From: Sorangium cellulosum
Lineage (GTDB): Bacteria > Myxococcota_A > Polyangia > Polyangiales > Polyangiaceae
Length of the DNA: 64,000 nt
Assembly (NCBI RefSeq): GCF_002950945.1
Contig: NZ_CP012673.1
Span: 10,368,501-10,432,500 of the forward strand
Reading direction: 5' to 3'
Positions 49,714-58,634 of the stretch are shown here, in pieces. Position 1 is the stretch's first letter; each line of letters opens with the position of its first letter. The notes under the pieces are model-generated. The model saw only the letters and a program-made list of their open reading frames with translations, did no database searches and was not told where the DNA came from. The position numbers and the translations under genes were made by a program.

Positions 49714-50011
49714 CACACCCCCTGCGCTATTTACCGACACCCGGGACACGGGATCTGCTGCAGGAGCGCCGCTGTGCGACTTCTTCCCACGTGAACCGCC
49801 GATGCGTGATGACGATGAGGAGGACGATGACGAAGAAAGGTCCAGCACGACCCACCTCCTGCCGGAATCAGCGCAGGTTCTGCCGAGGGATGTCTGATGT
49901 CAAGCGCTGTCAGAAAGTTGCAGCAGCGAGCTTACTTAGCGCGGTGCGTCGCGGCGCTGGTGGTGTTTTTCCATGCGGAGCGGCGTGCTGGCTCCGGTAC
50001 GGTCGTGGGCC

Positions 50012-50797
50012 ATGCGATCTGTCCAGAGCTCTTTTGCACTTGTTGTGATGGTGTCCCTGGTCGCTTGCGGCGGCGCGTCGTCGCCGCCGGCGGAGCCGGA
50101 TCCCGAGGCGACGGAGGCCGCCGCCGGGGCGCCTCCGGCGGAGTCGGGCGGCGAGAAGGCGGAGGGAGGGGGCGAGAAGAAGGAGGAGGACGCGGCGTCG
50201 GACGCGGCGCGGCAGGTCCCGACGACGTGCGAGGAGCGCGACGGCATGTGTTTGCCGCCGCCGGCGTTCGTGAAGCGGCTCTGCAGCGGGTTCCATCCGG
50301 ACGTGGCGCTCAGCCTGTTCGCCAAGGGGACGCCGTTCACGCGCGGGTACCTCACGCGCGACACCGAGGCGTGGAACGCTTCCGGCGGGTCGTCCTCGAA
50401 CGACAAGCTGCTGTTCGACGAGGAGGTGCTGATCCTCTATCGCCGCGTGGCGGACACGGGCGGCATGGTCGTGAGCGGCGCCGGCGGCGGCTACGACGTG
50501 CTGCGATGGGACGGGACGTGCGCGTCGCTGATGACGGAGGAGGTCCGGCTGCACGTGCCCCCGAAGCCGAAGTTCGCGCCGATCCCGTGGAAGAGCCTGG
50601 ACCAGAAGACGCGCGAGGCGTTCCAGGCTGACGAGAAGGTCGGCAAGCTGGTCGCCGAGCGGCGGAAGGAGTGCAAAGGGGCGACGATGGGGGCGGTCAG
50701 CGCGAAGTGCGAGAAGGTCGACAAGCAGATGGGGGCGGCGCTGATCGAGTACGTGCGCGGCGGAGGGACGCTGCCGGCGCCGGGGCCGCTTCCGTAA
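50012..50797 (+). CDS. Hypothetical lipoprotein
   Basis: The 261-residue product has a signal peptide ending in LVACGG, a good lipobox, followed by an acidic, Ala/Gly/Glu-rich linker of about 45 residues (SGGEKAEGGGEKKEED). The folded part begins near 65 with four cysteines (TTCEERDGMC, RLC), YRRVADTGGMVVSG and a C-terminal Lys-rich helix. I do not recognise the family. It is divergent from the lipase gene (298 bp apart). Confidence 0.72.
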   Translation: MRSVQSSFALVVMVSLVACGGASSPPAEPDPEATEAAAGAPPAESGGEKAEGGGEKKEEDAASDAARQVPTTCEERDGMCLPPPAFVKRLCSGFHPDVALSLFAKGTPFTRGYLTRDTEAWNASGGSSSNDKLLFDEEVLILYRRVADTGGMVVSGAGGGYDVLRWDGTCASLMTEEVRLHVPPKPKFAPIPWKSLDQKTREAFQADEKVGKLVAERRKECKGATMGAVSAKCEKVDKQMGAALIEYVRGGGTLPAPGPLP

Positions 50798-50905
50798 GAA
50801 GGCTGCGCTGCCGGCGCCGGAGAGGGCTCGGGAGCGCAGCCGTGGACGGGGTAGCCGGCGGACGGGGCAGTCGGCGGACAGGCCAGAAGGGCCGACGGTG
50901 GTCGG

Positions 50906-51196
50906 CTACTCCTGCTTGTCCTTGGGCGCCACGTAGTCGGGCGGGAGCTGCGCGGCCTCGGTGCCGCCGCTGAAGAAGAACTTGTCGAGCTCGGTCATCC
51001 AGATCCGCTGGCCGGACTCGGAGATGAGGTCGAGGCGGTACTCGTTGATGAGCATCTTCGAGTGCTCGAGCCACAGCCGCCACGCCTCCTTCGAGACGTT
51101 ATCGAAGATCCGCTTGCCCACCTCGCCCTTGAGCGGTGGCTTCTCCAGGCCCTCCGCCTCGCGGCCAAGCTTCACGCACTGGACCATCCTCGCCAT
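50906..51196 (-). CDS. yggX: Fe(2+)-trafficking protein, YggX family
   Basis: The 96-residue product is YggX-like: MVQCVKLGREAEGLEKPPLKGEVGKRI with the conserved N-terminal Cys, then NVSKEAWRLWLEHSKMLINE and a C-terminal FFF segment. YggX proteins protect iron-sulfur clusters from oxidative damage and traffic iron; length matches the usual 90 residues. The start is ATG 51196 with AGGAG ahead at eleven bases. Confidence 0.92.
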   Translation of the reverse strand: MARMVQCVKLGREAEGLEKPPLKGEVGKRIFDNVSKEAWRLWLEHSKMLINEYRLDLISESGQRIWMTELDKFFFSGGTEAAQLPPDYVAPKDKQE

Positions 51197-51371
51197 AATT
51201 TGCCCGTCTCCTTTTCTCTTTCGCGGGCTTCTTAGCCGAGCCAGGAGGAGCCGTCGAGGGTAGCGGCAGGCTGACGAGGCCAGCAGGACCGAGGGGACGG
51301 GGGCGACGGAAACGGCGGAGGCGGAGGCGGAGGCAAGCGAGGGCGTGCGGAGAGAGAGGGGGCGGGGATAA

Positions 51372-51448
51372 AGATGGGCAGCGGGAGCGGCTGGGCGCGG
51401 CGGGGGAGCGGCTGGGCGCGGGCTGGGCGCGGGCTGGGCGCGGGCTGG
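51372..51448. repeat. GGGCTGGGCGC tandem array
   Basis: Units AGCGGCTGGGCGCGG and GGGCTGGGCGC recur at 11- and 19-bp intervals in a GC-only stretch. They lie about 250 bp upstream of ssrA and have no protein-like reading in any frame. Confidence 0.6.
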
Positions 51449-51643
51449 GCGTGGAGCGGGAAACAGAGGGGCGCGGCCGGCGTCAGGGGACGATCTAGAG
51501 CGAGCGACCACGAGAACGGAGCGCGCGCGACCAGCGCCCGGACGGAGCCGGGGACGAGGCGACGCGAGCGGGGTCGACGCAGGGCGGCGTGGGCTGAGGC
51601 CGGGGGAACGGAGGCAGCAGCGAAACAATCGCGGCGCGGAGGG

Positions 51644-51673
51644 TTGACGGCAGCGCGGTTGCTAGCAATATTC
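51644..51673 (+). promoter_or_regulatory. Candidate sigma-70 promoter of ssrA
   Basis: TTGACG (51644-51649) is followed after 18 bp by CAATAT (51668-51673). This places transcription start about 15-20 bases before the mature tmRNA 5' end at 51698, with RNase P expected to trim the leader. Confidence 0.5.
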
Positions 51674-51697
51674 AGTCCGCTTGAGGGAACCACGAGG

Positions 51698-52038
<341 letters not shown>

Positions 52039-52043
52039 TCAGA

Positions 52044-52073
52044 AGACACGGCGAGAGCCGTGTCTTTTTTTTT
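52044..52073 (+). terminator. Rho-independent terminator of ssrA
   Basis: The stem AGACACGGC / GCCGTGTCT with a GAGA loop (52044-52065) is followed by a run of nine T residues. It starts seven bases after the tmRNA 3' end and is a textbook intrinsic terminator, the clearest in the window. Confidence 0.9.
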
Positions 52074-52539
52074 GCGTGTGCCCTGCGTGTGACCTGATAA
52101 ATTTCAGCAGGGGTGGATCGCTGCGCGGCTGGATGTAGGCGGGGCCACTGGAAGCGGGCGCGGGCAGGTGACGCCAGGGTACGGGGCTCCACGGAGCTCC
52201 ACGGCGGGCAGCTGGCCGGCGGGGCGGATCCCGGATCCGCATCCGCGTACTCGCGTGCAGGCGCACGCCCTGCTGGCGCAGCCCGGAGCCGAGCGAGCTG
52301 ACTTGGCTGGTTCTATGCACGGGACGGGTACCCGAGCGCGAAGGGCCGGTCCCTCCGCACCCCCTTAGCGCATCAGAGTACTCCGGCAGACTCGGCAGCG
52401 TTATGGGCCGACCATCATTGTCGCAACCGAAAGGTTCCCTCTCCCGATGGGTAGCACGTCGGCCTCCGACGCAGAAATCCCGATACCGCGCACTTTCGGT
52501 CTAGCTGGGAGGACGTAACCGCTATCGCAAGGACGGCGA
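52074..52539. other. Gene-poor stretch after ssrA with repeat block
   Basis: No supportable gene in 466 bp. At 52194-52261 is a block beginning GGAGCTCCACGGCGGGCA that recurs at 53566-53625. The stretch 52380-52540 is less GC-rich than the chromosome to the left. Confidence 0.45.
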
Positions 52540-52950
52540 TCAATCCGCGGTGTTGGCCGTGACCCATGGTGAACAGGACAGGAAAGGATTCCCTCTGTCG
52601 GCTACACAGGCACGAAACTCGATTAGCTGACCCTCGGGAAGATCGTAGTTACATTGCTGACTGGTTCCGTAGCCGCCCGATGCCCAACAAAAGTGATTCC
52701 AGCGCCGAATCTCACTCACGGCCGAGTGGCCATCGGACCTGGTATCGGTAACGAGCATTCGTTCGCCATGCGAATCAAAGACCGCTCGTGCTCCCACGAT
52801 CTCAGCGACATAACTCAGCTCCGATTCCGCTTGCCCGGTCTGCTCATCGTACTCCTCGCCTTCCGTCGCTCCTACACACGCAGATGCGCCGGCACAGAGC
52901 AACGCTAGCAAAGATATGCTCAATCCGAGGTCAACAAATCTCTTCCTCAT
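52540..52950 (-). CDS. Small Cys-containing lipoprotein
   Basis: The 136-residue product has a signal peptide with a lipobox-like GASAC at its end (MRKRFVDLGLSISLL...). The mature part carries an acidic YDEQTGQAESEL segment, then a domain with four cysteines (NHFC, QQC, RAC, LSC), suggesting an exported disulfide-bonded protein. Start ATG 52950 with AGGAG eight bases ahead. Its codon use and base composition are visibly less GC3-biased than the genes to the left of ssrA, which suggests transfer. Family not recognised. Confidence 0.68.
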   Translation of the reverse strand: MRKRFVDLGLSISLLALLCAGASACVGATEGEEYDEQTGQAESELSYVAEIVGARAVFDSHGERMLVTDTRSDGHSAVSEIRRWNHFCWASGGYGTSQQCNYDLPEGQLIEFRACVADRGNPFLSCSPWVTANTAD

Positions 52951-53793
52951 GCACAATACTCCTAAAATTATTGGAACAGATACGAAGCGGACAGCCTGTT
53001 CCGTCGAGACTCTCGTACCAAGACCTTTCGTAAAGTGCCGCCAGCGCAGTCGCAAGGGCTAAACGAACTCCCCTTGAGTCCGTATGACGGGAGCAACTGC
53101 ATGGCGGAGTCATCCGCGGAACGCGCGGCTGCCGGCAATCTCTTCGCATCCTTGGGCGCGTCCGTCCTTGACTCAACGCTCGGGAGCGTAGAACGAGATA
53201 GCGCTTATCTCGACACGTGGGCCTAGTACTTGGCTACGTCTAAATCTCACAGATTTCCATGAAGTCCTGCGTTCAACGTGGATTCTTGACAAATTTAGTC
53301 GGGATCAGTTCTGCCGATCGGACCATGCTCATGAGGCCGGTTTCTGGCGCCGATCGTCCCGGTCTTGTGCCGGAGCTCACATGCCTCGTGGCAGGCGTAT
53401 TTTGCGTGCCTGCGGAATGCGGGATCCCGTGCCCATGTACAGCTACAGCGGAACGACCCAGGAGCCGCTCGCCGGGTGCACGGCCGGCCGGGCGCCCCCC
53501 TGCCGGGGGCAGAGGCTCGGATGGCCTCGCAGAGTGGCCTCGCAGAGGGATGGCCTCGCAGAGACGGAGCTCCACGGCGGGCACCCGGCAGGCGGGACGG
53601 ATCCCGGGTCCGAGTCTGCGTGCTGGCGAAGCTCGAAGCCAGGCGAGCGGACGCCGCTGCGCGGGGGATGCAGGCGGCGGGTGGGGTCCTGCCCTGCCGG
53701 CCACCCTGCCCTTCCGGCGGCGACCCCCTGCCGAGCGCATGCCCCGTCTTGACACGGGACGGTATCTCCGCTCGCCTTGCAGAGGAGGCGGCC
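52951..53793. other. Gene-poor 840-bp stretch with dispersed repeats
   Basis: Reading frames here are open by chance on both strands and none looks protein-like. The stretch 52951-53300 is lower in GC. From 53437 there are blocks shared with 54820-54950 and 52194-52261, and three near-identical 13-bp TGGCCTCGCAGAG units (53522-53563). Confidence 0.5.
53437..53793 (+). repeat. Dispersed repeat copy A, interrupted, ending at a start codon
   Basis: 53437-53517 (GTACAGCTACAGCGGAACGA, then CAGGAGCCGCTCGCC, then GGGCGCCCCCCTG) matches 54820-54897. 53738-53793 (GCATGCCCCGTCTTGACACG...) matches 54906-54962. In copy A the two blocks are separated by about 220 bp which include the TGGCCTCGCAGAG triplet and the block shared with 52194-52261. 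Copy A runs to the ATG at 53794. Confidence 0.75.
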
Positions 53794-54783
53794 ATGGGGA
53801 TTGTTTGTTGGCCAGCGAGGACCGGAGAGATGTCGCAGACGGGGCGCGATGCAGGTCGAGAGCTTCGCGACGCGAAGGAGCCCTTGGTGGTGCCCGTCAA
53901 TCCCCGGCTTTCGATTCTGCCCCCGGCGCCGTCCGAGCCCTCCGCCCCACGGACGTATGATGGCTGCGCATCCGCCTTCTTGCCCCTCTTGTGCGTCTGT
54001 CTCTTTGGCCGCGTGGCCGAGTACATCCTCCGAGAGTATGGACTCCTCAATCATCCTGGGGCTGTACTGCTCACCGGCACGCTCGCCTTCGCCTTACTCC
54101 TGCTCCCACTGGGAGCCACATCCAGCCCATCGCCTCGCACCACATGGCTCCACGCGGGCGACGACGGCCTGCTCCTGAGCGAGGTGGCGAGCATAGATCA
54201 GGAAGCCCGTCACAGGCTCATCCAATTCATCTCTTACTCGTCCATTGCGCTCGCCGGCAAGGACATGGCCGATGAAGCGAACGAACCTGGGACAACAAGC
54301 CGTCACGTCGTTGTCTTGAAGCTCGGAACCGGAAAGATCTACAAACTGGCCCTCGGGCACCGGACGCCCGAGGTGTGGCAAAGGATCTGTGATGCGCGCG
54401 CGAGGTTTGAATCGGCTACATGCGACGGAGCGACGTCGTTCTGCCGGCGCGACACGACGGTCGAAGCCTGGCTCGTCGCGCTCCGGAAGCTCGGCAATGT
54501 ATCACACGACCCCTATCGTGGCTCGCAGTTCGCCATCGAGCAGATGTGGCGCATTGTCGAGGCGCCGAGCGCCGCCCCCACCGCGCGGTGCGGCGCCGCC
54601 GTGGCGCTCAGGACGTATCTTGATGAGTCCGGTTGCCGGCGCATGCTCTCGGCGGCCAGGGGAGTTGTCGCGCCCGGAGTCCGGGAAGCCCTGGAGGCTG
54701 CCGCGCGCGCGAGCACGAGCGACGCGGAGCTCGCCGAGGCGCTCGCCAAGGTCTACGACCGCAGCATGACGTCGCTCGCGTAG
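53794..54783 (+). CDS. Membrane protein of unknown function, two hydrophobic segments
   Basis: The 329-residue product starts at ATG 53794, preceded by AGAGGAGG at five bases. Two hydrophobic segments occur near 70-90 (FLPLLCVCLFGRVAEYIL) and 95-115 (LLTGTLAFALLLLPLG). The part after them, HVVVLKLGTGKIYKLALG, resembles a PH-like beta-sheet, and the C-terminal part is helical (LDESGCRRMLSAARGVVAPG...). No family is recognised. Its ribosome site and start lie at the edge of a repeat that also precedes another gene (55045 region). The long run of preceding frame is not protein-like, so the start is secure. Confidence 0.7.
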   Translation: MGIVCWPARTGEMSQTGRDAGRELRDAKEPLVVPVNPRLSILPPAPSEPSAPRTYDGCASAFLPLLCVCLFGRVAEYILREYGLLNHPGAVLLTGTLAFALLLLPLGATSSPSPRTTWLHAGDDGLLLSEVASIDQEARHRLIQFISYSSIALAGKDMADEANEPGTTSRHVVVLKLGTGKIYKLALGHRTPEVWQRICDARARFESATCDGATSFCRRDTTVEAWLVALRKLGNVSHDPYRGSQFAIEQMWRIVEAPSAAPTARCGAAVALRTYLDESGCRRMLSAARGVVAPGVREALEAAARASTSDAELAEALAKVYDRSMTSLA

Positions 54784-54819
54784 AGAGCCTCGCGGCAGGC
54801 AGGATCCCGGGGACCTTAC

Positions 54820-54962
54820 GTACAGCCACAGCGGAACGCCCCAGGAGCCGCTCGCCGGAAGTGCGGCGACCGGGCGCCCCCCTGTCGGGGGCAGAGGCAC
54901 CAAAGGCATGCTCCTCTTGACACGGGACGGCATCTCGGATGGCCTCGCAGAGCTAGGGGGCC
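54820..54962 (+). repeat. Dispersed repeat copy B, compact
   Basis: The two blocks of copy A (53437-53517 and 53738-53793) are adjacent here. Both copies contain CTTGACACGGGACGG, both contain CGCAGAG or TGCAGAG shortly after, and both end in GGCCATG. A TTGACA -35-like hexamer is therefore present in each; no matching -10 was identified. Confidence 0.7.
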
Positions 54963-55044
54963 ATGTCTGTGTCGATCACCCCCGTCAGCATGTCGCGTCA
55001 GCCACGCGAGACGAACACCAGCTAGGCGAACACGAGGAGCAGCT

Positions 55045-55323
55045 ATGGCAATGCTAGAGGAAATCGAGGCCAGGGATGCTGACGAATGCCTCATCAAGAT
55101 CGCAGAAGTCCTCGATAAATAAGGCGCCTACCCGTGGGCACCACCGCCATGGTGGGAAAACTACAGATCCACCAGAGGTAATCTCCGGCAGCCCGACAAG
55201 CATTCCAATTGGTATGCCGACCACGCCCGCTGGTTTGAGGCCAAGCAACGCGATTCGCCGGACGGGCTTGTTCGATTCTATCTTCGCTTCCGAGACGACG
55301 AGTTCCGAGACGACGAGGATTGA
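55045..55323 (+). pseudogene. Small gene interrupted by an in-frame TAA
   Basis: ATG 55045 follows GAGGAG by five bases and opens MAMLEEIEARDADECLIKIA, ending in a TAA at 55120. Without the stop, the same frame continues for 66 further codons in protein-like sequence (GAYPWAPPPWWENYRS ... WYADHARWFEAKQRD ... RFYLRFRDDEFRDDED) to a TGA at 55321. The continuity of composition and charge suggests a formerly intact 91-residue protein with a nonsense mutation; a genuine 25-residue product is the alternative. The opposite strand is also open here, which lowers confidence. Confidence 0.45.
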
Positions 55324-55481
55324 GAATCGTCGGCGGCCTTCGGGCATGAGATGACCCCACGCGACGAGGGGCCGCACGACGATCGAGCATGCCAGGCGGG
55401 ATCGCAGGCGCCCGCGGTGCTCGAGGCCCTCGAGGCGATCGCGCCCGTCACCGGCGCCGTGGAGCGCAAGCTGAAGGCGGC

Positions 55482-55652
55482 TCAGGGGCCGCCCATGACG
55501 TGCGCCTCGAAGCGCTCGTACTCGGCCATGTCCCAGAAGCCGCGACTGTAAATCTCGCCACCGTCGGTGAAGGCGTCGTCGAACATGTGGGTGGCGGCGC
55601 CCCCATGCCGGAGCGGCCGCAGGCCAACCCACGTCGGGGGGCGATGGCTCAA
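55482..55652 (-). CDS. Short protein or gene fragment
   Basis: A 56-codon frame from TTG 55652 (or 34 codons from ATG 55586) ends with ATHMFDDAFTDGG and GFWDMAEYERFEAHV. The sequence has GC3-rich codons and protein-like content, but a TGA lies just upstream, so it could be the tail of a gene that has lost its beginning. No function is assigned. Confidence 0.3.
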   Translation of the reverse strand: MSHRPPTWVGLRPLRHGGAATHMFDDAFTDGGEIYSRGFWDMAEYERFEAHVMGGP

Positions 55653-55660
55653 CTCGCTAT

Positions 55661-56698
55661 CTACTCACGCCGAGGCTTCTCGTGCTCGAGGAGCTCCGAG
55701 CCGCCAGGGGCAGACCACCGCTCGACGCTGAGCTCGGTGCGTGCGAGCCTCCCTCCGAGGCGCTCCAGGTGGAGCGCGGCGGCGTGCGGCAGGGTCCGCG
55801 CCTCCGCCGTGATCGCGTTCACCAAGCCCCAGCGCGTGAAGTCCGCCTGGAGCAGATAGCGCTGGTGCACCGCGTGCGCCAGCGTGGGCTGCAACCTGTC
55901 GTTGAGCAGCACCGCGAACGAGTCGCCCGTGGGGTCGAGAGGCTCCGATGCGCTCCGCTGGCAGGATGCCGCTTCGACCGCGAACGCCGGCTCGTCGAGG
56001 CAGGCGGTGATCTGGCGTTTGATGGCGGCCACGAGCCGGTCAGGCGCCCACTGGTCCTCCAGCACTTCAGGCTCAACCTCATGGCTACGGGCTTTACCGC
56101 GGTAGATCACCATGCCGTTCTGGCACACCTTGCGGTACATGCGGGGCAGCACCTCGAGCCTGTAGGCGCCGCCGGGATCTCCATGCAACGCGACCATCAC
56201 CCCGGCGGCGACCGTGTCATCGACCCTGATCGTCTCGGTGAGGCTCGGCGAATACACGCCCAGGACCAGGTGCTCGGCGGCCTGCTCGTCTTGCTCGATC
56301 GAGCAATTGGTCAGGTGCAGCATGAGCCTCTTTTCCCGAAGGCCATCGAAGGCCGCCTTGGTCGCGGTCGCCACCCGCAGCGCGCGACCGCCGAGGGGGC
56401 CTGCAGGCCAAAGGCCATCAAGCGCCGCCAAGAGATCGGGCGGCGGCGCTAGATCGAAGCGCCCCATCTCCACGAGCTCCGGGGGCAGTTCCCGTAGATA
56501 CAGGGCCATCCTCATGAAGAGCGACAGCCTGCGCGAGAGCGCGGCCGGGTTCGGCTCGAACTCGGCCTCTCGATCCATCCTGCTCAAGATGGGATCGAGG
56601 TGGAGGTCTATGCGCGGGTCCGGGCCAACCCGTCGTTTGACTTCAGCGCGCATCAGGCCTGCCACAGAGAACCCGTAACCTTCGAGCGCGTACTCCAT
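55661..56698 (-). CDS. DUF932-like phage/plasmid-type protein
   Basis: The 345-residue product contains LHLTNCSIEQDEQ, LVLGVYSPSLTETIRVDD and YRLEVLPRMYRKVCQNGMVIYRG. Its RMYRKVCQNG resembles the R(L/M)xCxNGM core of DUF932, a family of plasmid and prophage genomes with uncertain function. ATG 56698 is well supported by TGGAGGCGAT a few bases ahead. It lies among other mobile-type genes, consistent with an accessory region. No catalytic residues are claimed. Confidence 0.65.
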   Translation of the reverse strand: MEYALEGYGFSVAGLMRAEVKRRVGPDPRIDLHLDPILSRMDREAEFEPNPAALSRRLSLFMRMALYLRELPPELVEMGRFDLAPPPDLLAALDGLWPAGPLGGRALRVATATKAAFDGLREKRLMLHLTNCSIEQDEQAAEHLVLGVYSPSLTETIRVDDTVAAGVMVALHGDPGGAYRLEVLPRMYRKVCQNGMVIYRGKARSHEVEPEVLEDQWAPDRLVAAIKRQITACLDEPAFAVEAASCQRSASEPLDPTGDSFAVLLNDRLQPTLAHAVHQRYLLQADFTRWGLVNAITAEARTLPHAAALHLERLGGRLARTELSVERWSAPGGSELLEHEKPRRE

Positions 56699-56922
56699 AT
56701 CGCCTCCAGCAGGGACTGCCCTGCCCCATGTTGGTCCCGTCCGCTCCCGGTCTGCCCGGTGGCCAAGCTTGCGCTTCCTGCGCCCGGATCTCAACCCTAC
56801 TCTCCGCCGTCCTCCTGTTCCAGCAGCGCGGCGGAGGACGGGCCGGGCACGGCGTGACCAGCAGCAGCGCCCTCTCGCTTCCTACCCACCGAGAGCTGTT
56901 TCAGGAAGTTGGGGGCACCAGG

Positions 56923-57147
56923 TCAGCTCGGCTCGTGGAGAACGTCTTCGACGAAAGCGGCGAGGATAGCCCGCTCGTGCCAGCGCTCCAGGCGCTCGGC
57001 GTCCCTCTCGGCGAGGATGCGCTCGCGTGCGGCGTCCGGCACGGCGATGCCGCGAACCCGGAACACGATCAGCCTCTGCACGTGGTCTTCCTCGACGGGG
57101 CTTATCACGAAGACGGCACCGAGCTCGTGTGGAACGAACTCGGTCAC
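56923..57147 (-). CDS. Small hypothetical protein
   Basis: The 74-residue product starts at a GTG (MTEFVPHELGAVFVIS) and ends FVEDVLHEPS. Reading upstream in frame meets a TAG after 13 more codons of protein-like sequence (DLTDLARSQV), so the true start may be internal or the gene truncated. Composition is Arg/Glu-rich and probably helical in its second half (ARERILAERDAERLERW). No family is recognised. Confidence 0.4.
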   Translation of the reverse strand: MTEFVPHELGAVFVISPVEEDHVQRLIVFRVRGIAVPDAARERILAERDAERLERWHERAILAAFVEDVLHEPS

Positions 57148-57167
57148 CTGCGAACGGGCGAGGTCGG

Positions 57168-57266
57168 TCAGGTCCTAGAGCACGGCCGCCAGGCGCTGCG
57201 ACCCCGGCGTAGCCGCCCGAAGGCGGTCCCGATGAGCATCCCGAAGCTCCGGGCGACCTCGCTCAC
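57168..57266 (-). pseudogene. Fragment of a sigma-70 region 4
   Basis: Thirty-two codons in one frame read SEVARSFGMLIGTAFGRLRR, closely resembling region 4 of the neighbouring ECF sigma factor (SQVARSLGVPVETAFSRLRL). There is a stop codon in frame just upstream and no room for regions 2 and 3. It looks like the relic of a second sigma-factor gene, possibly from a partial duplication. Confidence 0.6.
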
Positions 57267-57302
57267 CAGCTCGCCTCAACCATCTGGCCGGGAAGGTGGT
57301 GT

Positions 57303-57893
57303 CTACCGCAAACGGCGCCAGCGCTTGAGCACGTGCGCGAGGTGTTTACGTCCGAGGCGGAGCCGCGAGAACGCGGTCTCGACGGGCACCCCGAGGCTGC
57401 GGGCCACCTGGGAGACCTGCTCGCCCTCGCCGACCAAGAGGAGGATGATGCGCTCACGGGGCCTGAGCAGCCGGAGCTGGGCCAGGAGATCGCGCGCTTC
57501 GACGGGCCCGTGGGGGGACGGCGCGGGCTCATGGGCGACGCGGTGCGGATCCGCGTAGGCCACCTCCCGGCGGCGGTACGCCTTGTCGTGGTACTTCGAG
57601 GCCTGGTGGACGGCAATGCCGACCAGCCAGCGCCGCAGGACGCTCCTCGGATGCAGGTCGGGCTCCGGTCGGTAGCGGTCCTCCCGCACGGCGACCAGGG
57701 CGCCGATGAGGACCTCCTGGAGCACGTCGTCGAGGTCGGCAGCGGGCACGCCACAGTTCGTCAAGACGGCGCGCAGCATCCCGCTCTCGGCGAGGATCGC
57801 CTCGGGCTCGACGTGGACCGGCGGCGGTCTCGGCGGCGACTGCTTCGGCGGCGCGGCAGGCGGGCGCTTGGCCCCCTTCCGCTTCTTGCTCAC
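57303..57893 (-). CDS. ECF-type RNA polymerase sigma factor
   Basis: The 196-residue product has region 2 (AADLDDVLQEVLIGALVAVRE, RRWLVGIAVHQASKYHDKAYRRR) and region 4 (RPRERIILLLVGEGEQVSQVARSLGVPVETAFSRLRLGRKHLA), characteristic of ECF sigma factors. The GTG at 57893 is preceded by GGGAGG. The N-terminal 30 residues are Lys/Pro/Ala-rich and non-conserved. Stand-alone ECF factors without an anti-sigma factor next door are common in myxobacteria. Adjacent is a region-4 fragment of a related gene. Confidence 0.85.
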   Translation of the reverse strand: MSKKRKGAKRPPAAPPKQSPPRPPPVHVEPEAILAESGMLRAVLTNCGVPAADLDDVLQEVLIGALVAVREDRYRPEPDLHPRSVLRRWLVGIAVHQASKYHDKAYRRREVAYADPHRVAHEPAPSPHGPVEARDLLAQLRLLRPRERIILLLVGEGEQVSQVARSLGVPVETAFSRLRLGRKHLAHVLKRWRRLR

Positions 57894-58203
57894 CCGGCCC
57901 TCCCGGGCTCAGCCGGGCCGGCCGGCTTATTGGGGCTGCCTGGATCGGCGGGTGACCAGGGGCGAACGGCGGACGGATCGATTCCTTGGCCCCAAGTCGG
58001 AGCTTGAGATACACGTGCCATTTGTCGGACCTCGTGCAAGCGGGGTTCGGCCACGCAGCCCGGGTGACGGCAATCACCGCGGGCTGCACTTCCATTGCGG
58101 CTTGTAACAGCCACGATCAGGCAGGCACAACTCACGCCAATGCTGCGGAGCTGCTTTTGCTGCAAGGCTGGCGTTCTGCGAAGCTGCCGCGGACAGGAGC
58201 GTG
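57894..58203. other. Intergenic stretch between sigma factor and DUF6573-like gene
   Basis: This 310-bp gap has no supportable gene. It lies upstream of the ECF sigma gene, so its promoter is expected here, and downstream of the DUF6573-like gene. I see no terminator with a T-run. Confidence 0.4.
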
Positions 58204-58632
58204 TCAGTCTTCTTCGGGAAGCATAATGGTGATGACCGGCTCGCAGTCGTCACCGGGCCCGCAGATGGCCTTGAGCTGCACGCGGGAAGGCGTGATGGAG
58301 TCGGTGACCACGTGGAGCTCGAAGAGGACCTCGCTCTGGTCCCTGGCGCGGTTGGCGGCCCACCTGAACATCCACAGAATGTCCCAGAGCCGGCCATCCT
58401 CGCCGTTTCCTGCGCGGATCGCTGCTGCCGTCAGCTTCACGTAGCGCTCCCAGACGGCGCTCGTCACGGCGACCGGGATCTTCACGCCGAGCTCGCGAGC
58501 CGTGGCGCTCACGTCGATGAGCACGCCGTCCTCGATGGCCTGCCGGCGAGCGTACGAGTAGACCAGCTCCATGGTGATCTCGTCGTCGACCGTCGTCGGC
58601 TTCCCCGCCCCGTTGCTGTCGTGCCCGTCCAT
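58204..58632 (-). CDS. DUF6573-like protein
   Basis: The 142-residue product contains VYSYARRQAIEDGVLIDVSA, then GVKIPVAVTSAVW, then WDILWMFRWAANRAR. This closely matches the pattern I recall for DUF6573, a family linked to conjugative elements and phages. ATG 58632 is 2 bp after the XRE gene's stop, so the pair is translationally linked. Function unknown. Confidence 0.7.
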   Translation of the reverse strand: MDGHDSNGAGKPTTVDDEITMELVYSYARRQAIEDGVLIDVSATARELGVKIPVAVTSAVWERYVKLTAAAIRAGNGEDGRLWDILWMFRWAANRARDQSEVLFELHVVTDSITPSRVQLKAICGPGDDCEPVITIMLPEED

Positions 58633-58634
58633 GG

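Larger units (their letters stand above)
51197..51697. other. Intergenic region upstream of ssrA
   Basis: The 501 bp between yggX and ssrA have no supportable gene. At 51372-51448 there is a short tandem array of GGGCTGGGCGC units (four or so). The final 60 bp hold a candidate promoter for ssrA. Confidence 0.5.

Noticed and set aside
49714..49848. An N-terminal poly-Ser extension of the lipase
   Set aside because: The lipoprotein signal starts at 49713, so an upstream start would bury it.
53365..53793. An N-terminal extension of the membrane protein gene by 143 codons
   Set aside because: The added sequence is composed of dispersed repeats and lacks protein character, and a strong ribosome site precedes the ATG at 53794.
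55054..55632. A 192-codon minus-strand gene opposite the interrupted small gene
   Set aside because: It has no ribosome site at its start, runs antisense to a frame with a strong one, and its N-terminal half is Arg-rich shadow sequence.
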